A program made the position numbers and the translations under genes. Under the pieces are notes generated by a model. That model saw nothing but the letters and a program-made list of their open reading frames with translations. It searched no databases and was not told the DNA's origin. Positions 22,954-34,060 of a DNA stretch of 64,000 bases are shown piece after piece. Within the stretch, counting starts at the first letter, position 1; every line of letters starts with the position of its first letter. Origin of the DNA: Archegozetes longisetosus (lineage: Eukaryota > Arthropoda > Arachnida > Sarcoptiformes > Trhypochthoniidae); NCBI GenBank assembly GCA_018873245.2, contig JAEMBT020000008.1:6345569-6409568 (forward strand), in the 5' to 3' direction.

Positions 22954-23296
22954 ACTTATTATTACTTTTTGTTAAATTAAAAATTCCCTTTTATCATAAA
23001 AATAGTTAAAAACTAAGAAATTTATGTTAGTATTGTGAAATAGAAAAATATTATTTAGTTTTTATGTTTATTCAGTTTGTTTTCTTCGTTTTAAGAATAA
23101 GATATTAATCTATATGATAAAAATAATGTAATTGTAGAAATTGTAGTTACATCTTTTAGGTGTCCTAAGTTTTTAGTTACAGTACAGGTAAATTTCCAAT
23201 TGACTATGTATTGTTTACCTAAATTACAAGTATTTTGATGTAAGAATAATTTTTTCCATTGAGCTAAATATAGTAAGTTTAGGACATCAAAAAGAG

Positions 23297-23304
23297 TATA
23301 AAAG
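23297..23304 (+). promoter_or_regulatory. TATA box inside the LTR-like segment
   Basis: TATAAAAG in the context GAGTATAAAAGCAGAGG, followed at normal spacing by an initiator-like AGTCTTAGTT. There is no coding frame downstream before the ornithine decarboxylase gene at 24337. Confidence 0.45.
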
Positions 23305-23324
23305 CAGAGGTGATTTCTTATTAA

Positions 23325-23472
23325 GAACAGTCTTAGTTCTTACTTCGTACTGTAAAGTATGTAAGAATACTCTCTTACTCTGTACTTATAGTATGTAAGA
23401 AATCATCTCTTACTCTGTACTGCATAGTATGTAAGAAATCTCTCTTACTTTGTACTATATGGTATGTAAGAA
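23325..23472. repeat. 35-bp tandem repeat, about four copies
   Basis: GTATGTAAGAA recurs at 23357, 23391, 23427 and 23462, preceded each time by a CTCTTACTCTGTACT-like part. The period is 34-36 bases. It lies just after the initiator of the LTR-like segment, where an R region would be. Confidence 0.8.
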
Positions 23473-23759
23473 AACTAATAGTGAATAAATACTATTGTAT
23501 CAATATATATATATTAATAAAAGAAGATTTATATTAAAAGTAAGTAGTAACTTAATTCTCTACTAAAGCACATTCTATCGAGTCCTATTAGACTCTCTGA
23601 TAGAATTATAAGCAACAAACGGATTGGGATCTTACATTGAGGCCCCCCGATTCCAATTCGTACAACTTGGACACACACACACATGAAAGACTCTACAAAA
23701 AACATTTAGATCGGGTCTTTCGTGTATAGATGATCCCTCGTCACAGAAATAAATGTGAC

Positions 23760-24336
23760 AATATTAAAGCGTAAGGTTTATTTCTATGAATTTTCAGTAT
23801 ATCTAAATAAATGTCAATTTAAGACAATTTTAGCTTTAGTTAGCGCTTAACTTTGTTATAGAAACAATTAGTTCAACTTTTAATTATTGGAATCAAAGAT
23901 ACTAAAATCCAACATTTAATGCAGTTGACGAGACTTATTTTCAACATTAATATCTTCTAACAGGACTCAAATCCATAGATCCTTAAGTTACAAGCTTTTA
24001 AATAAGCCATTCATGAGAATCTACTACAAACATTTGTAGTGCCTTGTAATTGTGTTTAACAAAGATTTCTACTATCATTCTGTTATCAGAATAACGGTAA
24101 AAGTTTAGGAATAATATCCTTTTTATTAGGAATGAATTAAACATCTTTTTAAACAATCACATGAGTTGAGTATCCTTTTACGCAATCACACCTGTATTTT
24201 TGATTGTAAAGACAAATTTTCACTCTCTAATCAATTAAAGTTTGCTAAAGTCTGAATTGAAGATATTCTAAGCATTCTAATTATCACATTTTATAGTAGC
24301 TTTTAGTGAAAGTAATCTGTTTTAGTCCTCTAGACG
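23760..24336. other. upstream region of the ornithine decarboxylase gene
   Basis: AT-rich, no open frame and no clear TATA box close to the ATG at 24337. I see nothing else. Confidence 0.35.
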
Positions 24337-25658
24337 ATGGAAAGTATTGAATCGATCATCAAACAAGGAATTTATGGTCATAGTGAAGATGCATTTTTTG
24401 TGTTTGATGTTGAAGACCTCATAAACAAACACAAAAAATGGATAGAATTTCTTCCGCGAGTGATCCCACACTATGCCGTCAAGTGTAACAACTTGCCACT
24501 AATTCTTGAAATTTTGGCCGGACTTGATCTAAGTTTTGACTGTTCGAGTCAGGTATAAATTATAACAAGAACACAATCTTTTAATTTGTTAAAAAAGTTT
24601 CTATAAATAAACTTTTTTGATGAACTTGTTTTGAGGCTGAAGTGGAGGCAGTTTTGAGTTGTGGCGTTCAACCAAAAAATATCATTTTCGCCAATGCCTG
24701 CAAATCACCAGCTTTTATACGTTACGTGCGATCAGTTGAAGTCGATTTGATGACTTTCGACAATGAAGAAGAACTAATTAAGATCTCTTCGCTCTTTCCT
24801 GAAGCTCGACTTGTATTAAGAATCAAAGCCGATGACAGCCATTCGTCTTCAAAGCTTGGACTGAAATTTGGCGCTGAAGTTAAAAGCTTTGAATACTTGT
24901 TGAGCAAAGCTAAAAGTCTTAATTTAGATGTTGTGGGGATAGCATTTCATGTTGGGAGTGGTTGCCAGAGCACTGATCCCTACATAGATGCTATCGAAAA
25001 GGCTAGAATTGCTTTCGACATTGGAATTAAATTAGGCTTTAGAATGAGTTTATTAGATATTGGCGGAGGATTTCCAGGAAGTGACCAAAGCTGTAAATTG
25101 TCTTTCGAACAAATAGCAAATGTTATTAATCAGGGATTAGATGACTATTTTCCAACAAATGGCACTGAATTGACTATAATTGCAGAGCCTGGACGTTATT
25201 ATGCTATGTCTGCGTTTAATTTAGTTACTTTAATCACATCTAAGAGAACTGATATTTTTGACGATAAAAAACTGATTATGTATTACGTAAACGATGGACT
25301 TTATGGATCTTTCAGCAGTGTTGCGACAGGTAATAAAATAGTTAAGCCTCTGCCCCTTCTGAAGGATGAGAGTGAGCTAAAACTTAGAGAACACCATTCG
25401 AGTGTTATATGGGGTCCAACTTGTGACAGCTACGATTGCGTCAGAAGAGACTTTCAAATGCCTGAAATGAATGTTGGAGAATGGCTTATGTTTAGAGATA
25501 TGGGATCTTATTCTATATCTCCTGCCTCTAACTTCAATGGTATGCCATTACCTAAGCTGAAACTTTTTGTATCTGATTATGCGAATAATGTTTTGATGAA
25601 AATGAAAAATTGGCATAGAATCGAGAAACTTATAAGCTCAATGAAAGCTGAACTTTGA
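24337..25658 (+). CDS. Odc1: ornithine decarboxylase
   Basis: Two exons (24337-24552, 24636-25658) join in phase 0 to 412 residues. The enzyme is PLP-dependent and turns ornithine into putrescine, the first step of polyamine synthesis in the cytosol. The PLP lysine is K49 in PHYAVKCN. Other conserved blocks are HVGSGC (H177), DIGGGFPG (about 213-220), EPGRYY (E256), YVNDGLYGSF (D292), and the catalytic cysteine C335 in WGPTCDSYD. All needed residues are present, so an active enzyme is more likely than an antizyme inhibitor. The chain ends soon after the barrel and sheet domains. It lacks the longer C-terminal tail that drives rapid proteasomal turnover in vertebrate ODC. The catalase gene converges on it. 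Confidence 0.95.
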
Positions 25659-26021
25659 AAATGACACGATTTGATCATCATGTCAAACAAATTATACTCT
25701 AGTAACTGTTTTTTGTAACTTTATTAATAATTTTCTGAAAGATTAAGTCAATTTTGATTAAAATCTTCTACATATCTTGCGCGAATAACACCAAATCTCT
25801 TACACTTTTAGATCTAAATCGAAAGTGATATCGGCTTTTAATTTCTTTCCATCATTTATCACGCATTAAAATTGAAAATTGAAATCAATAGTTAAAACTT
25901 ATAATAACAGAGTCGAATCAAAAGTTTGCTTAACCACAAACTTTACTTAAGAACTAGAGTAAACTAAAGAAAAATTAAAAACTAAAGCTTTCAATATTAG
26001 AATTGAGAACAAATTGAAGTG
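25659..26021. other. convergent 3' spacer between ODC and catalase
   Basis: About 360 AT-rich bases holding the 3' ends of both genes. Several AATTAAA-like stretches could serve polyadenylation, but none stands out. Confidence 0.4.
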
Positions 26022-28117
26022 TTAATTTTTGATGTTCTCATTTCTCAAACTATTGGCCATTTGAATGGCACCCCGGACTCCTTCACCATAGGCCTGATGT
26101 ACCCGTGAAAAGTTAGCGATAGCTCTCTCTTGAATGAATTCATAAGTATAACTTAATTCACTCGCAATATTAGCGTAAAGTCTTTCTTTCTGATCTTCAG
26201 TAAAGCTCAAATATAAAGTTCGAGTTTGCGTGTAATTATCCTCATCTTTAGACTCAAATCTATCGACATCAGTGGTGTCGATATGAGTTCTTATCTCAGA
26301 ATATTGTTTCGAATCATCTTTTACATTAAGGAAGGAGTTCGGGTAGTAGTTTGGAGAACTTCCTTGATTTGAGTCTACCATCATTTGTCCGTCACGTTGC
26401 GTCGGGTAAACCAATGGAGATATGGCTTGGTTTACAGGAACCAGATGAAAATTAGGCCCAATACTAGAATTATATAAATGTTTGACGGATTAGCTGTCAT
26501 TTCGTTAAATAATATTTTAGAAAAGTTTTTGAACAAAAAATAAGTAAACTGCGAACTAACCGATATCGCTGAGTGTCCTGGTAAGCAAATAATCTTCCTT
26601 GAAGGGTCTTATCGGGTGAGAACTCAATACCTGGAACACTATTACTGGGACAAAATGCTAGTTGTTCTACCTCTGCGAAAAAATTGGTTGGATTTCTGTC
26701 CAAAATGACGCGTCCGACTTCTATTGGAGGAAAATCTTCCTCGGGCCAATTCTAAACCATTAATTTTGGGAATTACATTAATGAATCAAACTTTGATTAG
26801 GCTTTAACTAACTTTTGTGACATCGAAAGGATTGAACTGCCATTTGGCAGCCTCTTCATAAGTCATCACTTGAATGTATAACGTCCACGAAGGGAAGTCT
26901 TTCCGAGCGATTGCATTGTATAGATCATGACCAGCATAGTCAGGATCAATACCTATTGGATAATTATATTTTTGTTATCAAAGATGTAGAAAGTTTGAAG
27001 TCTTACTCGAGAGTCGATTAGCTGTATTTACGTCCAGATTCTTGATCCCTTGATTAGTCTTAAAGATAAACTTGTTATAAACGGGTTGATTGTCAGAATT
27101 AACCAATTTATAAGTGTTAGAACTCCATCCATTCATATGTCTGTAACCATCAGGTATACCCAAATCGCTATAAATATAAGTTATTTGATGTAAAGTTTCA
27201 GGTCTTAGCGAAAAGAAATCCCAGCGAGAATTAGAGTCGAATAGGTGTGTCTTAGGATTTCGCTTTTGAGAGTGTACAAAAGAAATAAATTGAAAGGCAT
27301 CGCGAACGAAGAATATCGGTGAATTGTTGCCCACCATATCCCAATTGCCTTCCTCTGTATAGAATTTCACTGCAAAACCTCTCAGATCGCGAACTGTATC
27401 GGAGGAACCAATTTCACGGACTACTGTCGAGAAACGAACGGCCACTGGTGTCCGTTTGCCAACTGTATCAAACAGTTTGGCTCTACAATATTTTGTTATT
27501 TCCGGTCGAGTTACCTGAATATTGTGTGCTTCCAATAACTAACTTTGACTCAATACTATTTTTTGAATAAATAATTTCGTCGCCTTGGAACTATACTGCC
27601 GTATCTATAATGTTCTTTCAATCAGAGATACGACAGTATAGTTCCAAAGCGACTATTTGCGTTTCAATGAAAAAAATCTAATAAATAAAACTGAGATTAT
27701 CACTAATTTTGAAATAGTTCTTTAGTACTGGATCGAGCATAGCATTAGTCTCACGATGAGCTAATTAGTACCTCAAAGTATCCAAAAGCTCCAGTACCTT
27801 TAGCGTGAACGACACGTTCAGGAATTCGTTCGCGATTAAAATGAGCCATTTCTTCGACAAAGACAACATCTTCGAGACAAGATGGTCCTCTTGGACCAAC
27901 TGTTAGCATATTAGTCTTATCACCGATAGGACATCCCATTAGCGTTGTTAAATTTTCTGTCTATTAAGTTCAATTCAAGTACTGCTTCGCTCAAAAAGTC
28001 GTTGCTTAAGACAAATTTTTTCCATACCTTCTTATAAATCTGGCTCTTTTTGAACCCCTCCAGCTGTTGAGCGGCTGGATCTGCGCTTGAATCATACCTG
28101 ACATTATCAGATTCCAT
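26022..28117 (-). CDS. Cat: catalase
   Basis: Six exons on the minus strand (28117-28028, 27960-27772, 27514-27007, 26952-26813, 26751-26561, 26463-26022) join to 519 residues, the normal size for a clade of small-subunit haem catalases. It breaks down hydrogen peroxide to water and oxygen, normally in peroxisomes. The distal haem histidine is H82 in [16 protein letters not shown]. The distal Asn block is VGNNSPIFF (about 154-162). The proximal haem tyrosine is Y366 in [13 protein letters not shown]. The usual sequence there is YPDTHRHR, so P and two H have changed while Tyr and the Args are kept. The C terminus NENIKN lacks a classic SKL-type peroxisome signal. Exon 1 is short and the first Met at 28117 fits the family N terminus. 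Confidence 0.94.
27579..27653. repeat. near-perfect 28-bp hairpin in catalase intron 2
   Basis: The arm at 27579-27606 (GTCGCCTTGGAACTATACTG and on) is the inverse of 27626-27653 with two mismatches, around a 19-base loop. It lies within the intron between catalase exons 2 and 3. It could be a tiny MITE remnant or a small-RNA hairpin. No TA or other duplication is evident. Confidence 0.75.
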
Positions 28118-28611
28118 ATTGTATCAGATAGGTTTAAGTTTATTCAATTGAACTATAATTCTCTTAAAAGGTTTCTATTAAAGTTAATTTGCAACTAAAC
28201 TGAAAATTTCGCACGTCGTGTGCATTTTGTAACCCAAAAATTATGTGGAAGTTTGCTTAAATGAGATGGTTTCCTCATTTTTTAAAAATTTGAACTTTAC
28301 ATAGCACAAAAACAAACGAGTGAAAGAATTATAATTTTGTTAAAGCGGATAAATTTCTCATTTATGTAACAAATATTCGATAAATATTTAAATGACACTT
28401 GATTTTTTTCGTGAGCCTTAGGAACGGAATCATTTGTGATTATGGCCTGTTTTGAAACATTCAAATGCTATTTATGGGAAAACTTTATTACTTGAATTAC
28501 AAAACTAGCCGTAATTATCACAATTTTCGGAGTTTAACCCAACTTTCAATGTTAATCAATTGACAAATTGAAGAAAGGAGCAGATGGCCTCTCGTTATTC
28601 GTTTTAGTATA
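28118..28611. other. upstream region of catalase
   Basis: Divided between the catalase 5' flank and the hAT relic. No TATA box or other site is convincing. Confidence 0.35.
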
Positions 28612-28619
28612 TAGTAAAG

Positions 28620-29496
28620 CACTGCTGTAGCCAGCACCTTTAGTCTGGGGGCTAGAAATTCTGAAATTTCTCTGTTTAGACAAGACTTTATTATATCGAA
28701 ATTCAACATAATTTTTGTGTTACAGTGGTTTTTAACAAATTTAATAAGAATATTACCTAAATTTAAAGAAGAAGAGGTTTGTCTTTCAATTGATATGAGG
28801 GCCAAACCATTTAATCTTTTATTTGATATACAATTTCTTAAATAAATTTTAGTTCTTTTTAATGTTAAAAAAACTCTTTTCACACGAAACATTAGTACAT
28901 CCTATAGTTAGTGATACCTAACATATTTTATTAAATTTGGCGTTCAATTTGGATAGTCAATTAGTTTTTCATAAATATTAGAAATATGTTTACATTCTTT
29001 GAATAATAATTAATTATTTCAGAGTTTGATTTAGAATTTTCTAAATTCAAACCACAGTATAATTAGTAACAAAAGATTTCATTATCTCAAAACCCATGAA
29101 AAGCTCGAAGTTCCTCTTGGATGACATGCTCTTACTCTCATTAAAATTAATTACTATTAACTAATTCAAGTTAAACATTTATATTAAAAATAAATCACTA
29201 TTTAAAACAAATTTCAAAACATTTAAAACTTTTTTATTGTGGGTTTTAATATCGTGCTATATGAGATGATTCGATATATGAAAGTGTAGAATTTCAATAA
29301 TTTGCATCATTCAAACGTACTTTACTTTGGCTTTTAAATTTTTAAATAACTTTAGAATGTTGCTTCTCTAATTTATTCGAAAACTCTTCTACTTATAAAT
29401 ACAGTTTCAAACCTCTTGTAAAGAGTTTTCCCAGTACAGACCTGCATTTTAGTTTTGAAAATTCTTTGGAGGAGGCCATAGCTCACTACAGCTCTA
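28620..29496 (-). mobile_element. hAT-family transposon fossil, second copy
   Basis: It begins CACTGCTGTAGCCAGC at 28620 and ends near 29496 with a decayed inverse. The flanking 8-mers tagtaaag (28612-28619) and caataaag (29497-29504) are related. The minus strand encodes the hAT C-terminal dimerisation domain between about 28892 and 28600: LTLKRTKIYLRN, KRLNGLALISIERQ, then ILIKFVKN. The Cys/Ser-Glu-Arg-Ser start of that domain has become VKRVF. The upstream transposase is deleted and broken by stops. It is an opposite-strand relative of the 1451-4105 element and is uninterrupted where that copy is split. Confidence 0.78.
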
Positions 29497-29504
29497 CAAT
29501 AAAG

Positions 29505-30239
29505 TAAGAATAAACTACAATTTGAAGGATTTTCATGCACTGTATTTTAATGCATAAAATTCGTACTATAGCGCGTGGAGTTTATATTAATTATTGTAGT
29601 ATTAGTTTAAATTTACGTGAAAAAGTGCAACGAAATCATAAACCGTTTGTACCCTTTTTAACCTGGGTAATCAATTGAATACAACAGCGGATGGATATTT
29701 AACTGTTTTCTAAATAAGCGCCAATATGAGATTGATATAAATTATAAGGTGTTGTTAGTTGGTATGTTCTCCGAAAATTTAATGAAAACTATCACAGTAA
29801 AGATCTAAACAACTATCGGGCAATCGCATTTTCTCATTATTGAATATTAAGTATATTTAGATGAGCCGAATTTCAGTTAGTAACGGGGAAAATCCCTTAA
29901 AAACCGATGAGAATGACTGCCCATTTGGTTAGAAACCGAAAAATACTGAAAGTGTAACTATAGTTGCTATCAGACAACCTTTTAGTCATAGTGAAACACA
30001 TGTGATAATACATTAACACATGTTATATATTTGAGCTTAAGTTAATTTCCGGATACGTTGTGATATAATGAGTGATTAAAAAGAAAAATCAAAAGGATTG
30101 CAGAAGTAGGTCTTCGTAGTAAGTAGATTTGGAAGCAAAAAATAAATAAATAAATAAAGATGGGTGTGATATACTCGTATGCAAATATTGCTGTCGTGAC
30201 TTCGATTTTAACCATGATAAAACTAAAAAACACCGAACT
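29505..30239. other. intergenic spacer with (AAAT)n
   Basis: No gene is seen. A short AAATAAAT microsatellite lies at about 30137-30159. The minus frame 30042-30233 is hydrophobic by base composition only. Confidence 0.4.
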
Positions 30240-30241
30240 TA

Positions 30242-31159
30242 AGGCTTGGCTAGAGAAATCTGCACAAAAATAATTTTAATAATTATTAATCAAAATTTCA
30301 CCGAAATTGAACAGAAATTTATTAAATGAAAATGCGTTATATGAAGTTTAAATTGATATCAATTGATGACAGATAGTACTCCTTTGTCCGCTGCTTTGCG
30401 GACCTTAGTCTTAACACCTCTCATAAGGTTTTGGCACAGATTTTCAGATCTTTTACGTATTAGTTTTGATTCTTCGAAATAGTTTAGGGATTTACATCTG
30501 TTGTCCACCCATTTTCATAAATTTGTTTACCCAAATTTGCCCAAAATCTTTCAATTGGGTGGAGTTGGGGGACATTTAGAGGATTGATCTCTTTTGGGAC
30601 AACTTTGATTCCAACTCTTTGGTAAACTTCTTGAGTGGTTTTGGCGTAATGAGAAGTAGCCAAATCGGGCCAGAAAACATATTTATCGTCTGAATGGTAC
30701 TTATCGATAAAATCTTTCAGAAGTGGTAAACATTCCCGAATATAGACTTCTGCAGTGATCGCATTACGGCGAACTCAATTATTTTGTCTTTAGTTTTTCG
30801 GTTAATTTCTCGGTTTTTTTTCTCGGACCTGGAGTCCGATCGGCACTCTGACCCCTTATGAATCTTTGGATAATTGAATATACTGTACGGCGAGGGATGC
30901 CCTCCAGTTCATAATGTCTTACGATATCGCAAGTTTTCATATTCGGGTTTCTTTCAATAAAAGCGCCAATCCTTTTCCTAGCCTCAAGCTCTTTAGAGGA
31001 GGACATCTTTCTTATTATAAATTATTATAAACTAATAATTGCAATGTTTTGTTACCTAATAACTATTCTTTCAAAGTAAAAACAAAATTTAATCGAATCA
31101 ACTATATTTGGTTAAGAAATGGCGTCTTAAATTTTGTGCAGATTTCTCTAGCCAAGGCT
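30242..31159 (-). mobile_element. Tc1/mariner-superfamily transposon, internally deleted
   Basis: The TIRs match over about 28 bases with one mismatch: AGGCTTGGCTAGAGAAATCT at the left end, and its inverse ending at 31159. TA lies outside both ends (30240-30241 and 31160-31161). At 918 bases the element is shorter than a full-length member. The inside encodes two ends of one transposase on the minus strand, with the middle missing. Both element ends are intact, so it could in principle be moved by a related transposase elsewhere. Confidence 0.85.
30364..31006 (-). pseudogene. D37E-type Tc1/mariner transposase, middle deleted
   Basis: The N-terminal part (31006-30779, 75 residues) has a helix-turn-helix with CDIVRHYELEGIPRRTVYSI and a GPR hinge, and then stops. 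The frame then resumes from about 30775 at RRNAITAEVYIREC and runs to a stop near 30500. It includes VFWPDLATSHYAK, carrying the second catalytic Asp, and HPIERFW, carrying the third acidic residue. Exactly 37 residues lie between that Asp and that Glu, a D37E spacing. The first catalytic Asp block is gone with the deleted middle. Confidence 0.75.
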
Positions 31160-31161
31160 TA

Positions 31162-31543
31162 CTTTTCTTTTGGTTCTAAATGCAAATGACCGCAGAATAG
31201 CATTTCGTTAAAGCACCGAATTTCGGTGTGTCTAAGTATATTTGAGCTTGAAGCGCAGCTCAAGCTCAAAGTTACGAAGTTCAGTTAAGCAAAGAAGCAA
31301 AATTCGTAGGAAAAACACTCACAACTAAACCTAATAGTTAATACTACTCACAAACTTGACTGTTCTATATTTAAATAGTTTTTGTTAAATTTACGATCGA
31401 AATTTATACTAATTTTGATTATTTGCAATGCGCATAATATTCAATACTTGCTTGACATTCGTACTTTGAGGCTTATAAGTGCAACTCGAACTTTATCTCT
31501 GAGCTTCGAGTTCAGACTTTTGTGGTTATGTGCGATTATACCG
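31162..31543. other. spacer between two transposon relics
   Basis: AT-rich, no gene seen. The plus frame that starts at 31382 runs across the edge of the next element and is not a gene. Confidence 0.4.
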
Positions 31544-31551
31544 GTGATCGC

Positions 31552-32037
31552 TAGGGTGACCAAGTCAAAAGCTGTTAAATGCGGAACAAAGAAATTTTGG
31601 GCTCCTTATAAAATGTTTTTTAAAGTATTAATTTATTATTAGTATTAAAAGTTTTAATTTTAAAAATAAATTTTATTTACAATCTTTATTTATTATTCAA
31701 AAAGACGTACTTCTGAGATTTTGCTGCACACAATAATTCGTTATTGCTTTTTATGAAATCGTAAATTCGGAACATGTCATTGAAAATTTGAATCGTATGC
31801 ATATTTCTGCTTTTACTAAACTAATATTCATTCAATTACGTTCACCAGTCCAAAGATTTTGCATTACACTAAACACTCACACAACATAGTCGTTACAAAT
31901 CGTGTTAACAACAAAATTGCATTCTTTGCATTAAACAAAAACATACAGTAGAAGTTTATTAAGATAAATCTTAAAATGTGCGATATTTGCCGTCCCGCAT
32001 GAGGTGCATGCAGGGTGCGGGACACTTGGTCACCCTA
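31552..32037. mobile_element. hAT-type MITE with perfect 8-bp duplication
   Basis: The ends are TAGGGTGACCAAGT and its inverse ACTTGGTCACCCTA. They are flanked by identical 8-mers gtgatcgc at 31544-31551 and 32038-32045. Internal TGCGGAAC and GTCCCGCA motifs echo the ends. It is 486 bases long and has no coding capacity. The perfect duplication and hAT-like terminus make the class call reasonably firm. Confidence 0.82.
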
Positions 32038-32045
32038 GTGATCGC

Positions 32046-33354
32046 CAACCCACAGTCCTTTGAGTGATTTTTTCTGCCTTTCACCAGATAGCTCAAATAC
32101 TTTTGATTCTTTTATCGAAATATAAAATCATTTTTTGGAAAACTTAAAAGTTTTCAAAATAAGATTAAATAAGTCTAATTGATGTGAATTTGAGGTCGTA
32201 CTGTTTTTGAGAGAATCATTGATATTAATATGTTATTAATCTTTTAAAAATGTAGTCCCGATATATATGAACAATACTTTAAAAGTGAATACAAGAATCT
32301 TATCAAACACTTAAGTTCGAAAAGGTAGGTGTTGGCGTTGCGGTTGGTCTTACTTGTACACAGTTTAGGTATTGAAAAGACACGTGCTTCACTCGTGCAT
32401 AACATTAGTTACTTAAGACTAGTCCATTCCACTATTCTAATTTATACAAATTAACCTAATATAAAGGTGTAATGAGACTGATGAAAATTCTGATGTAAAT
32501 TAAAGCATTTTAAAGGGCTTTGTTGAATTACTTGGGCATAGAAAGTGGTTCCTTTTTATCTTGACGATGCGCATACAAAACCAATTGCTATGCGAGCCAA
32601 AACCGTTTGAAATGCATATAACTCTGATTTTTTCATGGGTTGATTTACAAGAGATTGAAACTTTTTACTTTAAGTCAACTATTAATTAATACTAAAATCA
32701 ATATTAATTAGAATGAACTTGAATTAAAGATAAATTTGCTTCCTGGAGCAACGGCTCAAGGGCAAAATTTTCTAACCCATATTCATCAGAAGGTTGGCAA
32801 TCACTGATCTATACTTTAGTGTATCCGGAAAACTTGTCAAGTTTTGCCTAATTGGCATCCAAATATGTTCAACTCTAACTTACAATTTAACTAAAGCGAG
32901 CGTCAGCAATAATGCAAAACTTGACTAGCTTGTTGAACATACGATTAGGGCCAAAATAAAGGCACGCTTCTTCAAAAAGTAAATACTAATTTAAAGTTAT
33001 GTATATACTTTTGTTTATCAAAAGCCTAAAAAATATCTCAATAAAAATGACTCATTCTTATCAGTAAACTTTCGTGATTAGTATTAAAGACTAACATGTT
33101 AATCATTATTATTTAGAAGAGTAAACTAATAAAATTAGATAATAAAAAATATGTTTTACATTTCTAATCATGATTGGTATCAGTTTGGCAAAGAATCATT
33201 CAGCAGAATGGGATTATAACTAACCACTTTAGCCGAAACAGATCAAAATCAATCTTGCAGTTGATTTTCTCATTCCTAAAACTCAGATCCTGTTCGTTGA
33301 TTCATATTTACCAAACCAAAATTCAAAATCTAACAATCGGCTTAAGTATGAATA
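32046..33354. other. intergenic, nothing recognised
   Basis: About 1.3 kb of AT-rich DNA without a plausible gene, RNA or repeat that I can name. Confidence 0.4.
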
Positions 33355-34060
33355 GTCGACTACGTGCTGTTTTACCGAATTTAATTTCTCCTAATTACAT
33401 TTATCCGAATGCAATTTTTTCGAATTTACAAGCAGGTGAACCTATCTATAAATTTGTTTGCATCGAGAAGCATGTTTTGTATTTTGTGTAGTAAAACTAA
33501 TTCAGCAGCAGAGGTGACTCAATTGGGGAGAAAAGGTTCACTCAATATCTTCAAAGCACTCAAAAATTCAGGCGTTTACAAAAAATTCTTAAAATTTACC
33601 TGATTTTCAAGCTTGTATAGGGATAAACTAACATGAGAATAATACAAACAATAAAAACGACCTAATTTAAGCTAAAAATTTGTGGTATTCTTTGAGATAT
33701 TGAATTCTGTTCCCATTTAGCTTGATTTCTGGCCACAACACTACTTTGCAGCTCAGAAAATGCGCCACAGGTCATTCACAATAGGCTAAGAGTGTTGCCA
33801 GCATTCCCTTAAAATCATATTAATTGCATAACTATGTATTGCTGATGCTTCATCATAAAGCAATGGGTCTTATGTTTTTGTTTGATTTTAATATTTTTAG
33901 CTAAGTTATGAGCATAAAACAGTTATCAAAATTAAGTTTGCTGATAGAAATGAAAAATTTTATAAATAGGTACACCTGTGTATAAACTCAGGGAAATAAC
34001 GTTCGGAGAAATGCAATTCAATGAAAAGAAATTTGGTCAAATGGTAAATCATCGAATCGA
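33355..34060. mobile_element. inverted-repeat element, copy 1 of a pair
   Basis: The left inverted part includes CAGGTGAACCTATCTATAAA (about 33434) and the right part includes ATAAATAGGTACACCTGTGT (about 33963). Outside these lie short TTCG and GAATTT-rich motifs on both sides. The interior (for example GAGAAAAGG, CACTCAAAAAT, CTGTTCCCATTTAGCTTGAT) is colinear with the element at 45239-45945. It has no coding capacity and the limits are approximate. The frames 33174-33491 and 33409-33603 are by-products. Confidence 0.6.

Larger units (their letters stand above)
23161..23636 (+). mobile_element. candidate retrotransposon LTR
   Basis: The segment starts TGTCCTAAG and contains TATAAAAG at 23297-23304 with an AGTCTTAGTT initiator-like sequence about 32 bases after it. 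It has an AATAAA at about 23484, and it can be closed at a terminal ACA (23617 or 23636). After the second ACA comes TTGAGGCCCCCCGATTCC, which looks like the primer-binding region that follows an LTR. No second LTR and no gag or pol is present in the window, so this would be a solo or truncated LTR. The alternative is an unrelated promoter. Confidence 0.35.

Noticed and set aside
31382-31642. 86-residue plus-strand frame
   Set aside because: Runs through the left end and duplication of the hAT MITE, so it cannot be one old gene.
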